Assembly (NCBI GenBank): GCA_948474755.1
Contig: CAOLHI010000652.1
Location: 384,501-448,500, forward strand
Length of the DNA stretch: 64,000 bases
From: Ctenosaura bakeri
Lineage: Eukaryota; Chordata; Lepidosauria; Squamata; Iguanidae
Reading direction: 5' to 3'
The notes below the pieces were generated by a model. The model was not told where the DNA came from. It saw only the letters and a program-made list of their open reading frames with translations, and did not search any database. The number at the start of each line of letters is the position of its first letter. The stretch's first letter is position 1. The translations under genes were made by a program, and so were the position numbers. Shown piece after piece: positions 22,150 through 32,797 of the stretch.

Positions 22150-22430
22150 AAAGGCTTTCAGAAAGGTTTTCACTTGGTGGTGGACGGAGAGCGAAAAAAG
22201 GCCGTCTTTCTAGCCTCCCGGCTGGGGACAGAGTTCCAGGGCCTGGGAGCAGCCACCGAGGAGGTCCTGTCTCTCACGTTCCCACCAGATGCACCTGGGT
22301 AGGTGGTCTCAGTGGGAGAAGAGCCTCCCCCGAAGATTTGAGAAGGTGGGCAGGTTCATATGGGAAGATGCGGTCTGTAGAATATCCTGGACCACTTAGT
22401 GCTTTATAGCTTTATAGCTCACAACCAGTC
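22150..22430 (+). repeat. Dispersed reptile repeat, class uncertain
   Basis: GAGTTCCAGGGCCTGGGAGC, CCGAAGATTTGAGAAGG, GTGGGCAGGTTCATATGGGA, GATGCGGTC and GTGCTTTATAGC are words I associate with a common LINE-derived squamate repeat; assigned from memory of wording only. Confidence 0.5.
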
Positions 22431-22559
22431 CTGGTTGGAAATGGACTGGTGGACTGGTGTTTCTCTCCTGAAGGCTCAGCCTCCCCTTGCCAATTGCCTT
22501 TCTTGCTCCCCTACAGGTTACCCTCAGACTGAAGTGGCACACAAAGAAATGGCTGCTGT

Positions 22560-22777
22560 GGCCAGGAGTACCTTGGCCAAACTTTGGCTGGTGTGCCAAC
22601 TATGCCTCTTTCTGAGAAGGACGGATTCAGCCACAGTGGTCCATGGCTTACTTACCTCCTGATTAGACTACTGCGATAGGCTCTTGGGAAGGATTCTGGA
22701 GAAGCTACAGAGAGTACAAAATGTACCACTGTGAAGCTGGAAAGTCCCCATGTGCTGCTGGGACGTATATTCCAGCC
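22560..22777 (+). pseudogene. L2-like LINE ORF2 remnant, 5' part
   Basis: Translates as DSATVVHGLLTS, a stop-containing break, then DYCDRLL and LEKLQRVQNV, which is the conserved C-terminal 'HxLxTSRLDYCN...LQxVQN' block of L2/CR1-clade reverse transcriptases. Interrupted at 22778 and resumed at about 23545. Confidence 0.7.
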
Positions 22778-23544
22778 TGTTATGAATTTTAGCTGTTAAT
22801 TCATCTTTGCTGCCACCACCCATTGAATTATGAATTATCTGGACACTTGGACAGTACAGCGGGACCCTGTCCAACCACGTACATCCCTAAGCTTAAGAAT
22901 CTTCCTTTTCCCCCAGTCTACCTAGCTTGGCGTGGGAAGGAGAGAAACAGGGTCTTTTACAGAAAGTATTTATTAAAGATAGGCAAATAAACAAGGCAAA
23001 TTACCACACATGGGAAGCCCCCTCCTCCCAGGCACGCTTAGTTACAAGTAGTTACAAAAGAACAGATATGAAAGCACAGATACATTCTTTAGATCAGCCA
23101 GCCTCCAAAATAACAGAAAAGTCCCTAACGCGACTAGATAACTATTTCTAATTACTCACAGTTGTTCCTAGACTTAGATGTTCTAGTAGGAAGGGGCCAG
23201 GAGGCGAGGCCTATGGCCTGCAGCCTGCTACTGGCACAGAACCCCCCTCCAGGAGGCTCCTTGGTTGTTATCCCTTTGTTATCTCTCAGCCACATGGCCT
23301 CGCAAGAAGTTTGATAACTTCTCCTTGGAAGCATCTGGAAGCATCCTGAAGATGCTCACCTCTTTCCTTTTTCATTGGTCAAGTCTCACCCTGTGACCTA
23401 TAATGGTGACCCACATGACCTATGATGCTGACCACACACTAAAATGTAATCTAATCCCAACATCTTATTAACCCTTGGTTTATCTGAAGAGGGAAGTGTC
23501 CCCCTTTTAGCCAAGTCTAGATAATGGGAAGCCCCATTATCACA
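22778..23544 (-). mobile_element. LTR-like insertion into L2 remnant
   Basis: Read on the minus strand it begins TGTGATAATGG and ends ATAACA. It has CCAATGAAAAAGG upstream, and AATAAATACTTTCTG near 22965 as polyadenylation signal. Splits an L2-like frame, which supports insertion; no exact target duplication found, so the ends are approximate. Confidence 0.6.
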
Positions 23545-23830
23545 ACCACCCAGACTTTTTTCTCTTGCATGCTTTAGAGAATTTAAAGGACCAATCTGCA
23601 ACCAAAGGCACTGCTAATTTCCAGTCTGCCCAATTCCAGGTGTTGGCTTTGACCTGCAAAGGTTATTTTAAAAGCCACCTTCTCCCCTTTGGGTCTGCCC
23701 AGATTTGAGGATCCTTAATGAAGGTCCTGTTAGATGTCCTATCTTCCCAAGAGACCAGATTGATAAATACATGAGGCAGGGCTTTCTCTGTAATGGCACC
23801 TCAGCTATGGGTGAACTTCTTCCAGAGCTG
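23545..23830 (+). pseudogene. L2-like LINE ORF2 remnant, 3' part
   Basis: CCAGGTGTTGGCTTTGACC and the GGGCTTTCTCTGTAATGGC region match the end of L2-type ORF2 (wording of 'FKVLVLTYKAL' and 'AFSVxAP' blocks), with stops and indels. Confidence 0.6.
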
Positions 23831-24090
23831 CTGGGAGGTAGGACTAGGTGGCCCTTGGGTTTCCTTCCAACACTATGGCCATTCCGGCCCTACCCTGTTA
23901 TAGGGCAATTATTCCACTTTCAACATCCCATAAAATCCTGGGGTTTGCAGTCCAGGTAGGACCATTTAGGATTCTCAGCTAGAGAGCTCTTTGGCCTCAG
24001 TAAATTACAAGCTCCAGAATTCTACAGGAAGTTGACAGTGGAATAATTGCCCTATAACAGGGTAGGGCAGAAACGGCCTACGATTCTAAG
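23831..24090 (+). mobile_element. CR1 3' terminus interrupted by MITE
   Basis: GGACTAGGTGGCCCTTGGG to CACTAT, then MITE, then ACGATTCTAAG. Only the last about 60 bp of CR1 are present. Confidence 0.75.
23877..24078. mobile_element. Palindromic MITE, 202 bp
   Basis: GGCCATTCCGGCCCTACCC at left, GGGTAGGGCAGAAACGGCC at right, complementary stems throughout. Flanking TAT/TAC differ at one base. Confidence 0.9.
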
Positions 24091-24714
24091 TCCACTGACA
24101 ATGCATAAGAAAATGAAGGGGACTTCCAAAGCTAGGAAAGCAACTAAAATGGTTTGAGGTTTCAGATGAGTATGTTATGACTAACTGATTGAGTGCGTAA
24201 TTGAGTTTATACCCTGGGAAAAGGCAGGGAATGGGAAGTTAATCAGTTAAATTCCAGCCTTGAAAAAAAATGGGAAAATAAGCTTGTGCCCTAGAGTCCC
24301 TCCCCCTGTATTCAATTTTCATGCAAAGGGCATGTCTGAAGAAATGCAAGAGGAGAGTTCTTCCCCTCCATCTGTTTCTGTCTCCTCCATCGTCCATCTG
24401 TAAAGATGTTTCACACAGGTTGCGTGATCCTGGTTTCATGCTCTCTGCTAGGAAAGATATGCTTGCTTTGGATCAGCTAGAACATCCTGGAGTGAAGCCA
24501 TCTGGTCTGCAAGGGCTCACATTCAAAGCTAATTCTAACAAGACAACTTGGCATTGAAAGGGCTTTCGGGAGTTCAGAGGCCTCTTCTCATTTTGTTCTT
24601 CTTTCTTGATAGAGCATCTCTCCCTGCAGAAGCCTGCTGAAGAACTGAGATCTGCTGGAGAGACCCTCTTTTGTGTCCCACCAACATAAGCAATAGATTG
24701 TAGGAGGACACGGG
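24091..24714. other. Unannotated intron 1 sequence
   Basis: No repeat or exon recognised. Confidence 0.45.
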
Positions 24715-24907
24715 AGAGGCCCTTCTCCAATGTAATGGAACAGAATACAGAACCAATGGATTCAAATTAAAAAAGAGAGAGAGAGATTCTACCTAAACAT
24801 TAGGAAGACCTTCTTTGCTGTAAGAACTGACTGGCAGTGGAACAGACTGTCTTGGAGGTTGGTGGACTCACCAACTTTGGAGATCTTTAAACAGAGGTTG
24901 GACAGAC
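24715..24907 (+). mobile_element. CR1 LINE 3' region, diverged
   Basis: GAACCAATGGATTCAAATTA, a GA-rich interruption, CCTAAACATTAGGAAGACC, then TTTAAACAGAGGTTGGACAG, where the LTR begins. Confidence 0.8.
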
Positions 24908-25779
24908 TGTTATCACGGTTATGATATGTCTGGTGAGAGAACTAGATATCCTTTTGATATCTAATAATTTGGCCTTTGCTTTACCTTTCTCTGCCACCCC
25001 GCTTCACGTGTTTGCAGAGGTCCCCTGGACAAGCACGTAAGGGCGTGGCCATTAATAGTTGTACATTCCAAAACCCCATTCAGGCAGGCAACTTAAGCCT
25101 CCCCGTTGCTTTAGGGAAAAATCTCCCTGCAAACCGGCTTTGCTTGGCACGTATCTACACAAAGCCACATGGCCAAGAGCCGAGCCATTCCTTTATGTCG
25201 GGCCATCAGCACACTGGCCACGCTATTGTTTTAAGAGCTAAAACCAATCATGCAAAATCTGACCTTTTCCAACTCCTTTGTCCAACTCCAAACTTCCTTT
25301 GTTCTCACCGAGCATGACATTGCCTGTAGATAAAATCCACCCTATAAAAGGTCCCCACTTTTGGGACGTCTTCGGACTTCTTTGGACTTCCATCCCGCCT
25401 TGCTGCCAGTTGTCTAAGGAAACTTCCCTCTGCGAGCCATGCTGAGCTTTCTCTCCCGGAACCCCATCTTTCTCTCCAGGACTACGAGACCAGGTGTCGT
25501 ATCACCCGCTCCCTTGAAACTCTCCATTCCATTTCCAAGTTAGTTAGTATTTGTTGTGTCTTTTGTGTTGCTTGTTCTTAATAAAACATTATTTGTTACC
25601 TTAAAACCTTGTCTAGCCACTCTCTGACCTGACGCTGTATACATAGGGTTAAAGATCCTTGCTAAAGTTACCCTGCCTCTCGTTTAGCCAAGAGAGTGCT
25701 CCAGCTAAATTCCCCCAACTTGTGTTTTTATTTGGTAATTTGGGTGCCCCTCCCGGGACCCCCAACATGCAGGGTAACA
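24908..25779 (+). mobile_element. Solo LTR, retrovirus-like family 1 (copy 2)
   Basis: 872 bp, TGTTATCACGG to GGGTAACA, with exact AGAC duplications (24904-24907 and 25780-25783). TATA box TATAAAAG at 25343 and AATAAA at 25580-25585. Collinear with 7014-7842, plus about 40 bp extra in U3. Confidence 0.9.
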
Positions 25780-25783
25780 AGAC

Positions 25784-26214
25784 ATGTTATGGCTCTGCAC
25801 ACCCTCCTCTCCCACAAGATTGATATGGTTTTATTGGCAAATATTACTTAATTGGCAACTACATTAATTAGCATTAATATAAAGTAGAATCTGAGGTGAC
25901 TGGAAGGTCAAGCTGGACAGAGGAAAATTACTGACTGCAAATAAGAGATTGCAAGACAGGTGAGCCAACACCCCCTCTAGGCACAACCAAAGTCATTGCC
26001 AGGCAGATTGCAAGGCAGCTCTGAAGACAACAGGCTCAAGCTGAAGCAGGACATCTCTGTGCAGAAAAGGGAAGTTCCCACCAAACAGCGATTGTTTTAA
26101 TCCTGTTCCCTCACACCTGGGTGTTTCCCTGCTTTGTCTCCAAAACCTCTCCACAATACAGATGCATTACAACAGCCTTTAGCAATTTGTCGCTAAAACG
26201 CTAAGGCCATTTCT
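25784..26214. other. Unannotated intron 1 sequence
   Basis: Nothing recognised. Confidence 0.4.
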
Positions 26215-26384
26215 GCACTCGGCTGTTATAGCGCGATGATTCCACTTTCAACATCCTCTGGAATCCTCGGGTTTGCAGTTTTGGGAGGAGCCAGCCGGCC
26301 CCTCCTGAAACTGCAAACCCCAGGATTCCAGAGGATGTTGAAGGTGGAATCATTGTGCTATAACAGCCAAGTGCGGAAATGGCC
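26215..26384. mobile_element. Palindromic MITE, 170 bp
   Basis: GGCCATTTCTGCACT at left, GTGCGGAAATGGCC at right, exact TAA duplications (26212-26214 and 26385-26387). Stem arms about 75 bp, nearly perfect. Confidence 0.94.
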
Positions 26385-27094
26385 TAAGACCATTATCTCC
26401 ACCTGGACCCCACTGTCTGTGTTGCAACTCCCATTGTCCACGCAGCCGGGAGAGTCATTCACACCCATCCCCACAGAGTAGTTCTCGGACCTAAGAACCA
26501 TCAATTTTGAGGGATGCAGTGCAGTCTCTCACCTCGCTGAATGCTGCACGGTTAACCACATTTCCAAATGTCTTTAGATGCCCATCTAAACCACTTCGCC
26601 ACTTTTCCTCACTTCTCTCCAGACTGTTGTTTTTTAAATTTTTTCTTAAAATTTTCGATGAAAAAAACAATTAAAAAAACCACTCCCCACTTCCAGACAT
26701 CAATTTTCCCAGTTGAATCTAACATTCCATTCCATATAAACATTCAGTTCCATACATTATCTCTATTTTACAACAATCGTAAACTATTACTTTTAGCTTA
26801 TATTTAACTATTTACATTTTATCTTTTATCACCTCATTTTGTCTTCCTCCTTTCTCACAGCCTTCATTCTTTCCCCCTATTTCATTCTTTTATCCAATTC
26901 AATACCTCTCGCCATTCTCTTTCAAAGCCCTGGACTGGCTCATTTTTAAGTGAAAAAGTTAGCTTTTCTGTCACTACCATATCCAGGACTTTGAATTTCC
27001 ATTCTCTTATATCAATATATTTTCCTTCTTTCCAGTGTTGAGCACAAGTCAATCTTGCTGCAGCTATTATATATAACAATGTCTCTCTCCAGGC
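26385..27094. repeat. AT-rich block, probably antisense LINE 3' sequence
   Basis: From about 26630 a TTTTTTAAATTTTTTCTTAA start and low-GC sequence similar in style to 39100-39700 and 62850-63240. Probably an old LINE 3' region in antisense; no coding motif confirms it. Confidence 0.4.
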
Positions 27095-27417
27095 TGTTAA
27101 TTATCACCTGAACCCTAAAATTCCTCTATCCATAACTTTCCTCCCTTTACCTTCGGTTAGCTCTTGTGTGAGTATGTGAGTGTATCGTTTGTGTGCATGT
27201 GTGGATCTCTCCATAAAACACATTTTTAGTTTCCATTTTGGCTGCTCTGGCTGGTTCTTTCCTATGTGACCCCGTAAACCTTGGTGGAAAGATCTCATTA
27301 AGTTCTCTCGCAGGCCTCCTAATTTTGAGCTAATTAATTCCCCGTTGTCATGTGGAGGTATTGGCATCATGGATGGACCCCCGAGTCACCCACGTTTTGG
27401 GGTAACAGGTAACTTTC
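27095..27417 (+). mobile_element. Internally deleted LTR fragment
   Basis: Starts TGTTAATTATC and ends GGGGTAACA; contains TGACCCCGTAAACC, shared with the U5 of the LTR at 56803. Only 323 bp, so most of U3 is missing. No matching target duplication. Confidence 0.55.
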
Positions 27418-27512
27418 AGGAATGCTGCAGTTGTGCATTTCTCCATGACAGTGGTTTGGACTAGATGACCCCAAGGTACCTTCCAGCTTTTATGATTCCA
27501 CAAATATGCTCC
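27418..27512 (+). mobile_element. CR1 3' terminus
   Basis: GGAATGCTGCAGTTGTGC, TGGACTAGATGACCCC, CTTCCAGCTTTTATGATTCC; short and diverged. Confidence 0.75.
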
Positions 27513-27889
27513 CTTTGGAAGAGAAATTTGCACCAACATTTATTTCTTCTAGCCAGCAAAGCGTGAGGCTTTTGTTAAAGTCTTTGGGGCATAATCTTAT
27601 TTTTTTCTAAGTCTGCATGTGCATGTTTTCAAATCTGTTTTAACCTTTCCTGCTGTTTTAACTGATCTGTTTAAAAGGCTTTTGTCCTATATAAATCAGT
27701 TGCTTGTTTATTTTAATTTGGAATTGCTTGTATTGTTTTATTTATCTGTCATCCTAAGATTTTGGAACGGAGAATGAGACAGAAATATTTAATTGCGTTT
27801 ATTTATTGTGTTCACTTCTCTGACATGGTGAAGTAGATGGATTCTATTCATGATTTTCTTACAATTTTCCCTAACTATTGCTACATATG
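27513..27889 (+). repeat. Possible L2-type LINE 3' end
   Basis: T-rich TTTTAACTGATCTGTTTAAA-like wording of L2 3' regions at 27640-27800. Weak. Confidence 0.35.
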
Positions 27890-27897
27890 ATGTATCT

Positions 27898-28790
27898 CTG
27901 CGGTTCTCAACCTGTGGGTCGCGACCCCTTTGGGGGTCGAACGACCCTTTCACAGGGGTCGCCTAAGACCATCAGAAAATAGGTATTTCCGATGGTCTTA
28001 GGCTCCATTCCCTCCTCGGTGGTGGTGCGCAAGCACATCTTCCTGCCCAATTTGGTCTGGGGCTGCGCTGGGGGAGGAAGGGGTGGGGAGGTCATACGAC
28101 CAGGAAGCCAGCTGCGGGACGAAGGACCAGCGAAGAGAGCACCTCACGCAAGAACCTGCTTGCGTGAATGGCACCCCCTACCTCTGCGATAAGGTAACGT
28201 GCGGAAAAGGCCCAGGAGAGGTGGTGCGCAAGCACGAGCCATGCGCTCACGTCCTCCTGCCCCCTGTTCAGAAGGGACTGAAATTGCTCCCCTTCTCCGC
28301 TACCGGAGAACCTCCCACCTGACGGGCCAGCTTGGGGGGGCGGCAGAAGCATGGGGGGCAGGCCCCCTCCTCGCCACGGCCCCTGCCCCACTCGCCACGG
28401 AGGGGGGCGCTGCGGAAGGGCCGGGGGGCCGCAAGGCGGCGCTTTTCTGGGGGGAGAGCTGCACCCGGCGCAAAAGACAAAGGCACTGGGATTCCCACCC
28501 GCCCCGGACAGGGTCGACACTCTGGAAACTTTTCCCACACTTCCCCCCCAGCGTAAATGAGAGCGAAGCAGAAGCAGAGCCCGGGAGGTTCTTGGAGTTT
28601 TTTCCCAGGGGAGACTCGCGGCTCCTCTTCCCTCCCTGCCTGCCCCCTGTTCCTGGCTGGCGAGGCGGCCTTTGCCGGGGGGAGGGGGAGGCATTGTAAA
28701 TAATAAATAAATAATTTTAAGGTTGGGGGTCACCACAACATGAGGAACTGTATTAAAGGGTCACGGCATAAGGAAGGTTGACTACCACTG
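27898..28790 (+). mobile_element. SPIN hAT transposon, non-autonomous
   Basis: Left end GCGGTTCTCAACCTGTGGGT followed by CGCGACCCCTTTGGGGGTCG and CGAACGACCCTTTCAC; right end GGGGTCACCACAACATGAGG ... GGTTGACTACCACTG. These are the termini I know from SPIN (SPace INvader) elements. Exact 8-bp duplications ATGTATCT at 27890-27897 and 28791-28798, as for hAT. No transposase. The CpG-rich interior includes a Harbinger-like MITE end (GTGCGGAAAAGGCC at about 28199-28212) beside a second copy of GGTGGTGCGCAAGCAC. A 214-codon antisense frame here is not a gene. Confidence 0.93.
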
Positions 28791-28798
28791 ATGTATCT

Positions 28799-29823
28799 GG
28801 AAGCAAAGCAAGATGGAGGCTTGGAACCTGTACAGAAGCTTTGCATTATTGTGCCGACTTAGACCTAGATCATTCACAAAATACCAGATCCATAAATTTA
28901 CTTTTGTCATGAAGCAGAATGTGTTAAGTGTTTGGAAATTTCTGTTTGCACGTTTAAAAATCAAATGTCTATAAGCGCGTCTTGCATGGGGAGTCTTATT
29001 TTTGCTCTTAAAATCTTGGTTCTTCTGTACCTTAATAAAACAGAAGAGAGGTTAAAAAAAACCCCACCTCTTACAATTCTCTTACAATCTACCTCTTGTA
29101 TGCTAGCTTCAATAACTTCTGTATCATGTGGGAATCAAATTGATATTCAAACAATAAAGAGCTGCCTTAATCGCATTTAAAAAATTAATAAATTCTGGGA
29201 TTGGGGGCTGGCCAAGATCTCTCCACAGGACCCCTTCCAACTCCTGGCCTTCTTGACTTTTCAGATGTCAGTGAAGGAGAGCTGTCAACATGGGGGGGCC
29301 TCAGGCAACAAGACAAAAGACAGCACAGAATATTCTGCTGATGGCTCTCGGTAGGAACCGGGAGGGACCCAAGCAGCAGGAAAGAGAAGAATTGGGGATC
29401 CCTTCCCTTCCTTCTCCCCCAAGCAAGGGGAAAGGGTGAGTCTGGTCTGTCCATCATGCAAGAAGTCACTCTGTGCTGGAACTGGGCCTGAAATAAAAAA
29501 TGTTCATGGGAGATGACCTCACTGTCTGCAAAGAGTCCCGTGATCCTTTGATTTCCTGATTATGCTTGAGAAGTCTGAGAGCATGGAAAGCATGCATAAT
29601 GTGTTTCCAACCTTTTCGTTGACCTTTGGTTTCATTGTCATGTTCATTTTGGATGTTGTTATACAGGTTGAATAGCTCTTATCAAAAATGCTTGGGACCA
29701 GAAGTGTTCCACATTTTGGATTTTTTTTTTTAATTTGGAATACAATACCTTTTTGGAGTCGCCTGTATCTCATTCATTCTCTATTTGTGTTGTGTACGAG
29801 ATGCAAGACTGGAGAGAGACTGA
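28799..29823. other. Unannotated intron 1 sequence
   Basis: AT-rich in its first 370 bp, then mixed; no exon or family recognised. Confidence 0.45.
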
Positions 29824-30019
29824 AACCACTTCTGCACTAGATCGTTATAGTGCTATGATTCCACTTTCAACCTCTTATGGAATCCTGGGGTTTGCAGTTT
29901 CGGGAGGGGCCCTTGAGTGATCTTGGGAGTGAGGCTCCTCCCGAAACTGCAAACCCCAGGATCCATAGGATGTTGAAAGTGGAATCATAGCACTATGGCA
30001 GTCTCATGCAGAAATGGCC
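29824..30019. mobile_element. Palindromic MITE, 196 bp
   Basis: AACCACTTCTGCACTAG at left, TCATGCAGAAATGGCC at right, exact TGA duplications (29821-29823 and 30020-30022). The first two bases are mutated from GG. Confidence 0.9.
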
Positions 30020-30069
30020 TGAGAATCTGTGACATGGTGGGGATCCAAGCACAGTGTTTGATTAGAATC

Positions 30070-30150
30070 CCAAAAAACCCCACAATAGGTTAGCCCTTAG
30101 GCTCACCATAAGACAGAAATGACTTGAAGGCACATGACAACAAACCAATA
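30070..30150 (+). mobile_element. Sauria-type SINE tail fragment
   Basis: CACAATAGGTTAGCCCTTAG, CACCATAAGACAGAAATGAC, TTGAAGGCACATGACAAC; head missing. Confidence 0.75.
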
Positions 30151-30361
30151 AGGAAATATGCGATTGTTCCATGCATCCACAAGGCTTCCCTGACCGGCTT
30201 ATTCCGTTCCACATTTGCATTTGCTGAAACTTGTTGATCTGCTCTTTTTCGTGTGTGTGTGGTATAGGAAATTATCCCTATGCTGTTCATGTTATTTCTG
30301 CCTCTGGTGCAGAACTTTCTCTTAAAGAAATGCCTGGAAAGGCATTGATTTCCTTAACCAA

Positions 30362-30558
30362 GGCCATTTCCACACTAGCCTGTTATAGCGGGATGATTCC
30401 ACTTTCAACATCCTCTGGAATCCTGGGGTTTGCACTTTCAACATCCTCTGGAATCCTGGGGTTTGCAGTTTGCAGATCCCGAAACTGCAAACCCCAGGAT
30501 TCCAGAGGATGTTGAAAGTGGAATCATCCCGCTATAACAGGTTAGTGCAGAAATGGCC
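30362..30558. mobile_element. Palindromic MITE with internal arm duplication
   Basis: GGCCATTTCCACACTAG to GCAGAAATGGCC. The 33-base stretch CACTTTCAACATCC-TCTGGAATCCTGGGGTTTG is duplicated in the left arm (about 30398-30465), which spoils the perfect palindrome. Confidence 0.9.
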
Positions 30559-31485
30559 TATGATGCACCAGTACTACCCGGCCAGGTTTAGAGGAGGCAG
30601 GTGGAAGGATTGGAGCTCTTGCCTCCGAAGCAGTCAGACCACTAGACCACACTATCTCTTGGTCAAGATGGTGGTGGTTGTGCATCTTCAGACAATTGGT
30701 CAGGGAATTTCCACCCATTATTAAGCCGAAGCCTGTTCGGACACATGCAGTTGGCGGCAGCCGGTGTGTCCAGACGAGAGGAGCCCTTCCACAAAGGCGT
30801 CCGCCCCCTCTCTTTGGCAGCTGCTTGCAAAGATTAATCACTGGTATTGTTATTTTTCCTGTACGTGCTTTGTTCCTAACATGAACCACACTCCCGTTAC
30901 CTCTTCCCCTTCCTTTGGGAAAACGAACAAAGCGAAGCTTAATGGCTCCGGCCACTTGGCTCATCTTCCCAAGGCCTGAAACATCCTTACGTTGCTCCCT
31001 TTTTGCAACAGCTGGGACATTCTGCACTTTTCAACTCCCGGTGCTCCTGAGTTTCTTATGGATTTTTTTAAAAAGACCAAAAAATAGGATTCTTCTAAAA
31101 AAAAAATGGAAGAATACAAAACTAGATCTTGGAAATGTGACTTTTTTTGGAAGACGTCTCACAACCCTCCCAGCTACCTTCAGGGGCTTGCCTGGGGATA
31201 CTGCGAGCTATAATCCAAAAAAGTAATATTTCTGACCTGTAACAAAACATATAAGCACTAGAGAAACAGGAGGATGAAAAACAAAGACTTCTGGAACTAG
31301 AGTTTGGAAGCATCACATGTGGGGACTATAACTCCCAGAATCCTCCAGCCAACACAGCCCCTATGGCTATTCTGGCTGGGTATTCTTGGTAGTCCTGCCC
31401 AGTAATGCTCCTAAGCTATGACAAAGACAGAACACCAGAGTGATGGGCTATGCAAAAATACTCAAACTAAAACTTAAGACATTAA
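30559..31485. other. Intron 1 sequence, unannotated
   Basis: A fragment of the ACTCCCAGAATCC hairpin repeat is at about 31320-31400. Otherwise no repeat or exon recognised. Confidence 0.45.
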
Positions 31486-31564
31486 TTTTTGGACCACAGC
31501 TCCCAGAATCCATAGCCACTTGTCCCGATGGATGGGGATTCTGGGATCTATAGTTCCAAAAAGG
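31486..31564. repeat. Small hairpin repeat
   Basis: TTTTTGGACCACAGCTCCC-AGAATCC (31486-31511) is inverted at 31536-31564 (GGATTCTGGGATCTATAG ...). Same ACTCCCAGAATCC family as 31320, 38460 and 52325. Confidence 0.7.
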
Positions 31565-31569
31565 AATGT

Positions 31570-31772
31570 CCCCCATGTTTATAACCCTGTAATTCCACTT
31601 TAACTGCCATAGTTCCATCCTGTGAAATCCTGGGATTTGTAGCTTAGGGAGGGCACTAGAGTTCTTTGGTTGAGATTTCTAAGTCCCTCCCCCAACTGCC
31701 AATTCTAGCTTTTGATAGGCTGGAAACATGGCAGTTAAAAGTGCTGGAATTGTGAAGTCTCATTAGGTCCCA
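31570..31772. mobile_element. Palindromic MITE variant ('TTTAACTGCCAT' subtype)
   Basis: CTGTAATTCCACTTTAACTG at left, CATGGCAGTTAAAAGTGCTG at right, decayed. Same architecture as the main family but CTTTAACTGCCAT replaces CTTTCAAC; a second copy of this subtype is at 50146. Confidence 0.75.
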
Positions 31773-31884
31773 GCACAGGCATCCTCATTTGCCCACTGGA
31801 CAGCCAGATGCTTCTGGGAAGCCCAGCAGAATCAGGATGGAGGGTCTATCAGCCTCTTCACCACTCTTGGTTCCTAGCAACTGG

Positions 31885-32046
31885 GGTCATTTCCACACTA
31901 GGCTGTTATAGCGCTATGATTCCACTTTCAATATCCTGGGGAATCCTGGGGTTTGCAGTTTAGGGAGGGGCCTCAAGGCTGCAAACCCTTGGATTCCCTA
32001 GGATGTTGAAAGTGGAATAATAGTGCTATAACAGTCCAGTGCGGAA
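31885..32046. mobile_element. Palindromic MITE abutting CR1
   Basis: GGTCATTTCCACACTAGG to CAGTGCGGAAAT; the right terminal bases are lost where CR1 sequence (ACTGTGTCCAGTTC) begins. Confidence 0.85.
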
Positions 32047-32563
32047 ATACTGTGTCCAGTTCTGGGCACCCCAATGCAAGAAGGACATGGTCAAGCTGAA
32101 GCAAGTCCAGAGGAGGGCGACCAAAATGGTGAGGGGCCTGGAAGCCATGAAGCCCTATGAGGATAGACTTAGAGAGCTGGGTATGTTTAGTCTGCAGAAG
32201 AGAAGGTGAAGAGGGGACATGAGAGCCATGTTTAAATATTGGAAGAGATGCCATGTGGAGGAAGGAGAGGGCTTCTTTTCTGCTGCTCCAGAGACCAGGA
32301 CAAGGAGCAATGGATTCAAGCTGCAGGAAAGGAGATTCCACCTGAACCTCAGGAAGAACTTCCTGATGGTCAGGGCTGTCCGGCAGTGGAATCGGCTGCC
32401 TCCATGGAGTGTAGTGAAGTCTCTTTCTTTGGAGGTTTTTAAGCAGAGGCTGGATGGCCATCTGTCAAAGCGAGGGCTTTTTGAGTGTCCCTGCATGGCT
32501 GAAGGGCATTGGACTGGATGGCCCATGTGGTCTCTTCGAACTCTACATTTCTATGATTCTATG
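32047..32563 (+). mobile_element. CR1 LINE, ORF2 C-terminus plus 3' end
   Basis: From CTGTGTCCAGTTCTGGGC through MEPYEDRL-like and [18 protein letters not shown] codons to TTTCTATGATTCTATGG. Frame lightly damaged. Confidence 0.92.
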
Positions 32564-32797
32564 GCCCAGGACTCAAGGCTCTGCTGTTTTGCCACCCTGG
32601 AGGTCCTATATAGCCATCGTAGTTGTTGTTCTTGGGCTTGTATAGCTGTTCGTCAAGCCAACTAAAGTGGGCTTGTTCCTTTTCGCATGCACTGTGGTCA
32701 AGCAAGATATAGGAGGGGGGACAGGAGGCTTGACCACAGTACATGTGAAAGGGATCTAGGATTCTTAGTGGACCACAAGCTGAACATGAGTCAACAG

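Noticed and set aside
28092..28736. 214-codon minus-strand and 166-codon plus-strand frames in a CpG-rich block
   Set aside because: Inside the SPIN element, bounded by its TIRs and 8-bp duplication; compositional frames, not a gene or promoter island.
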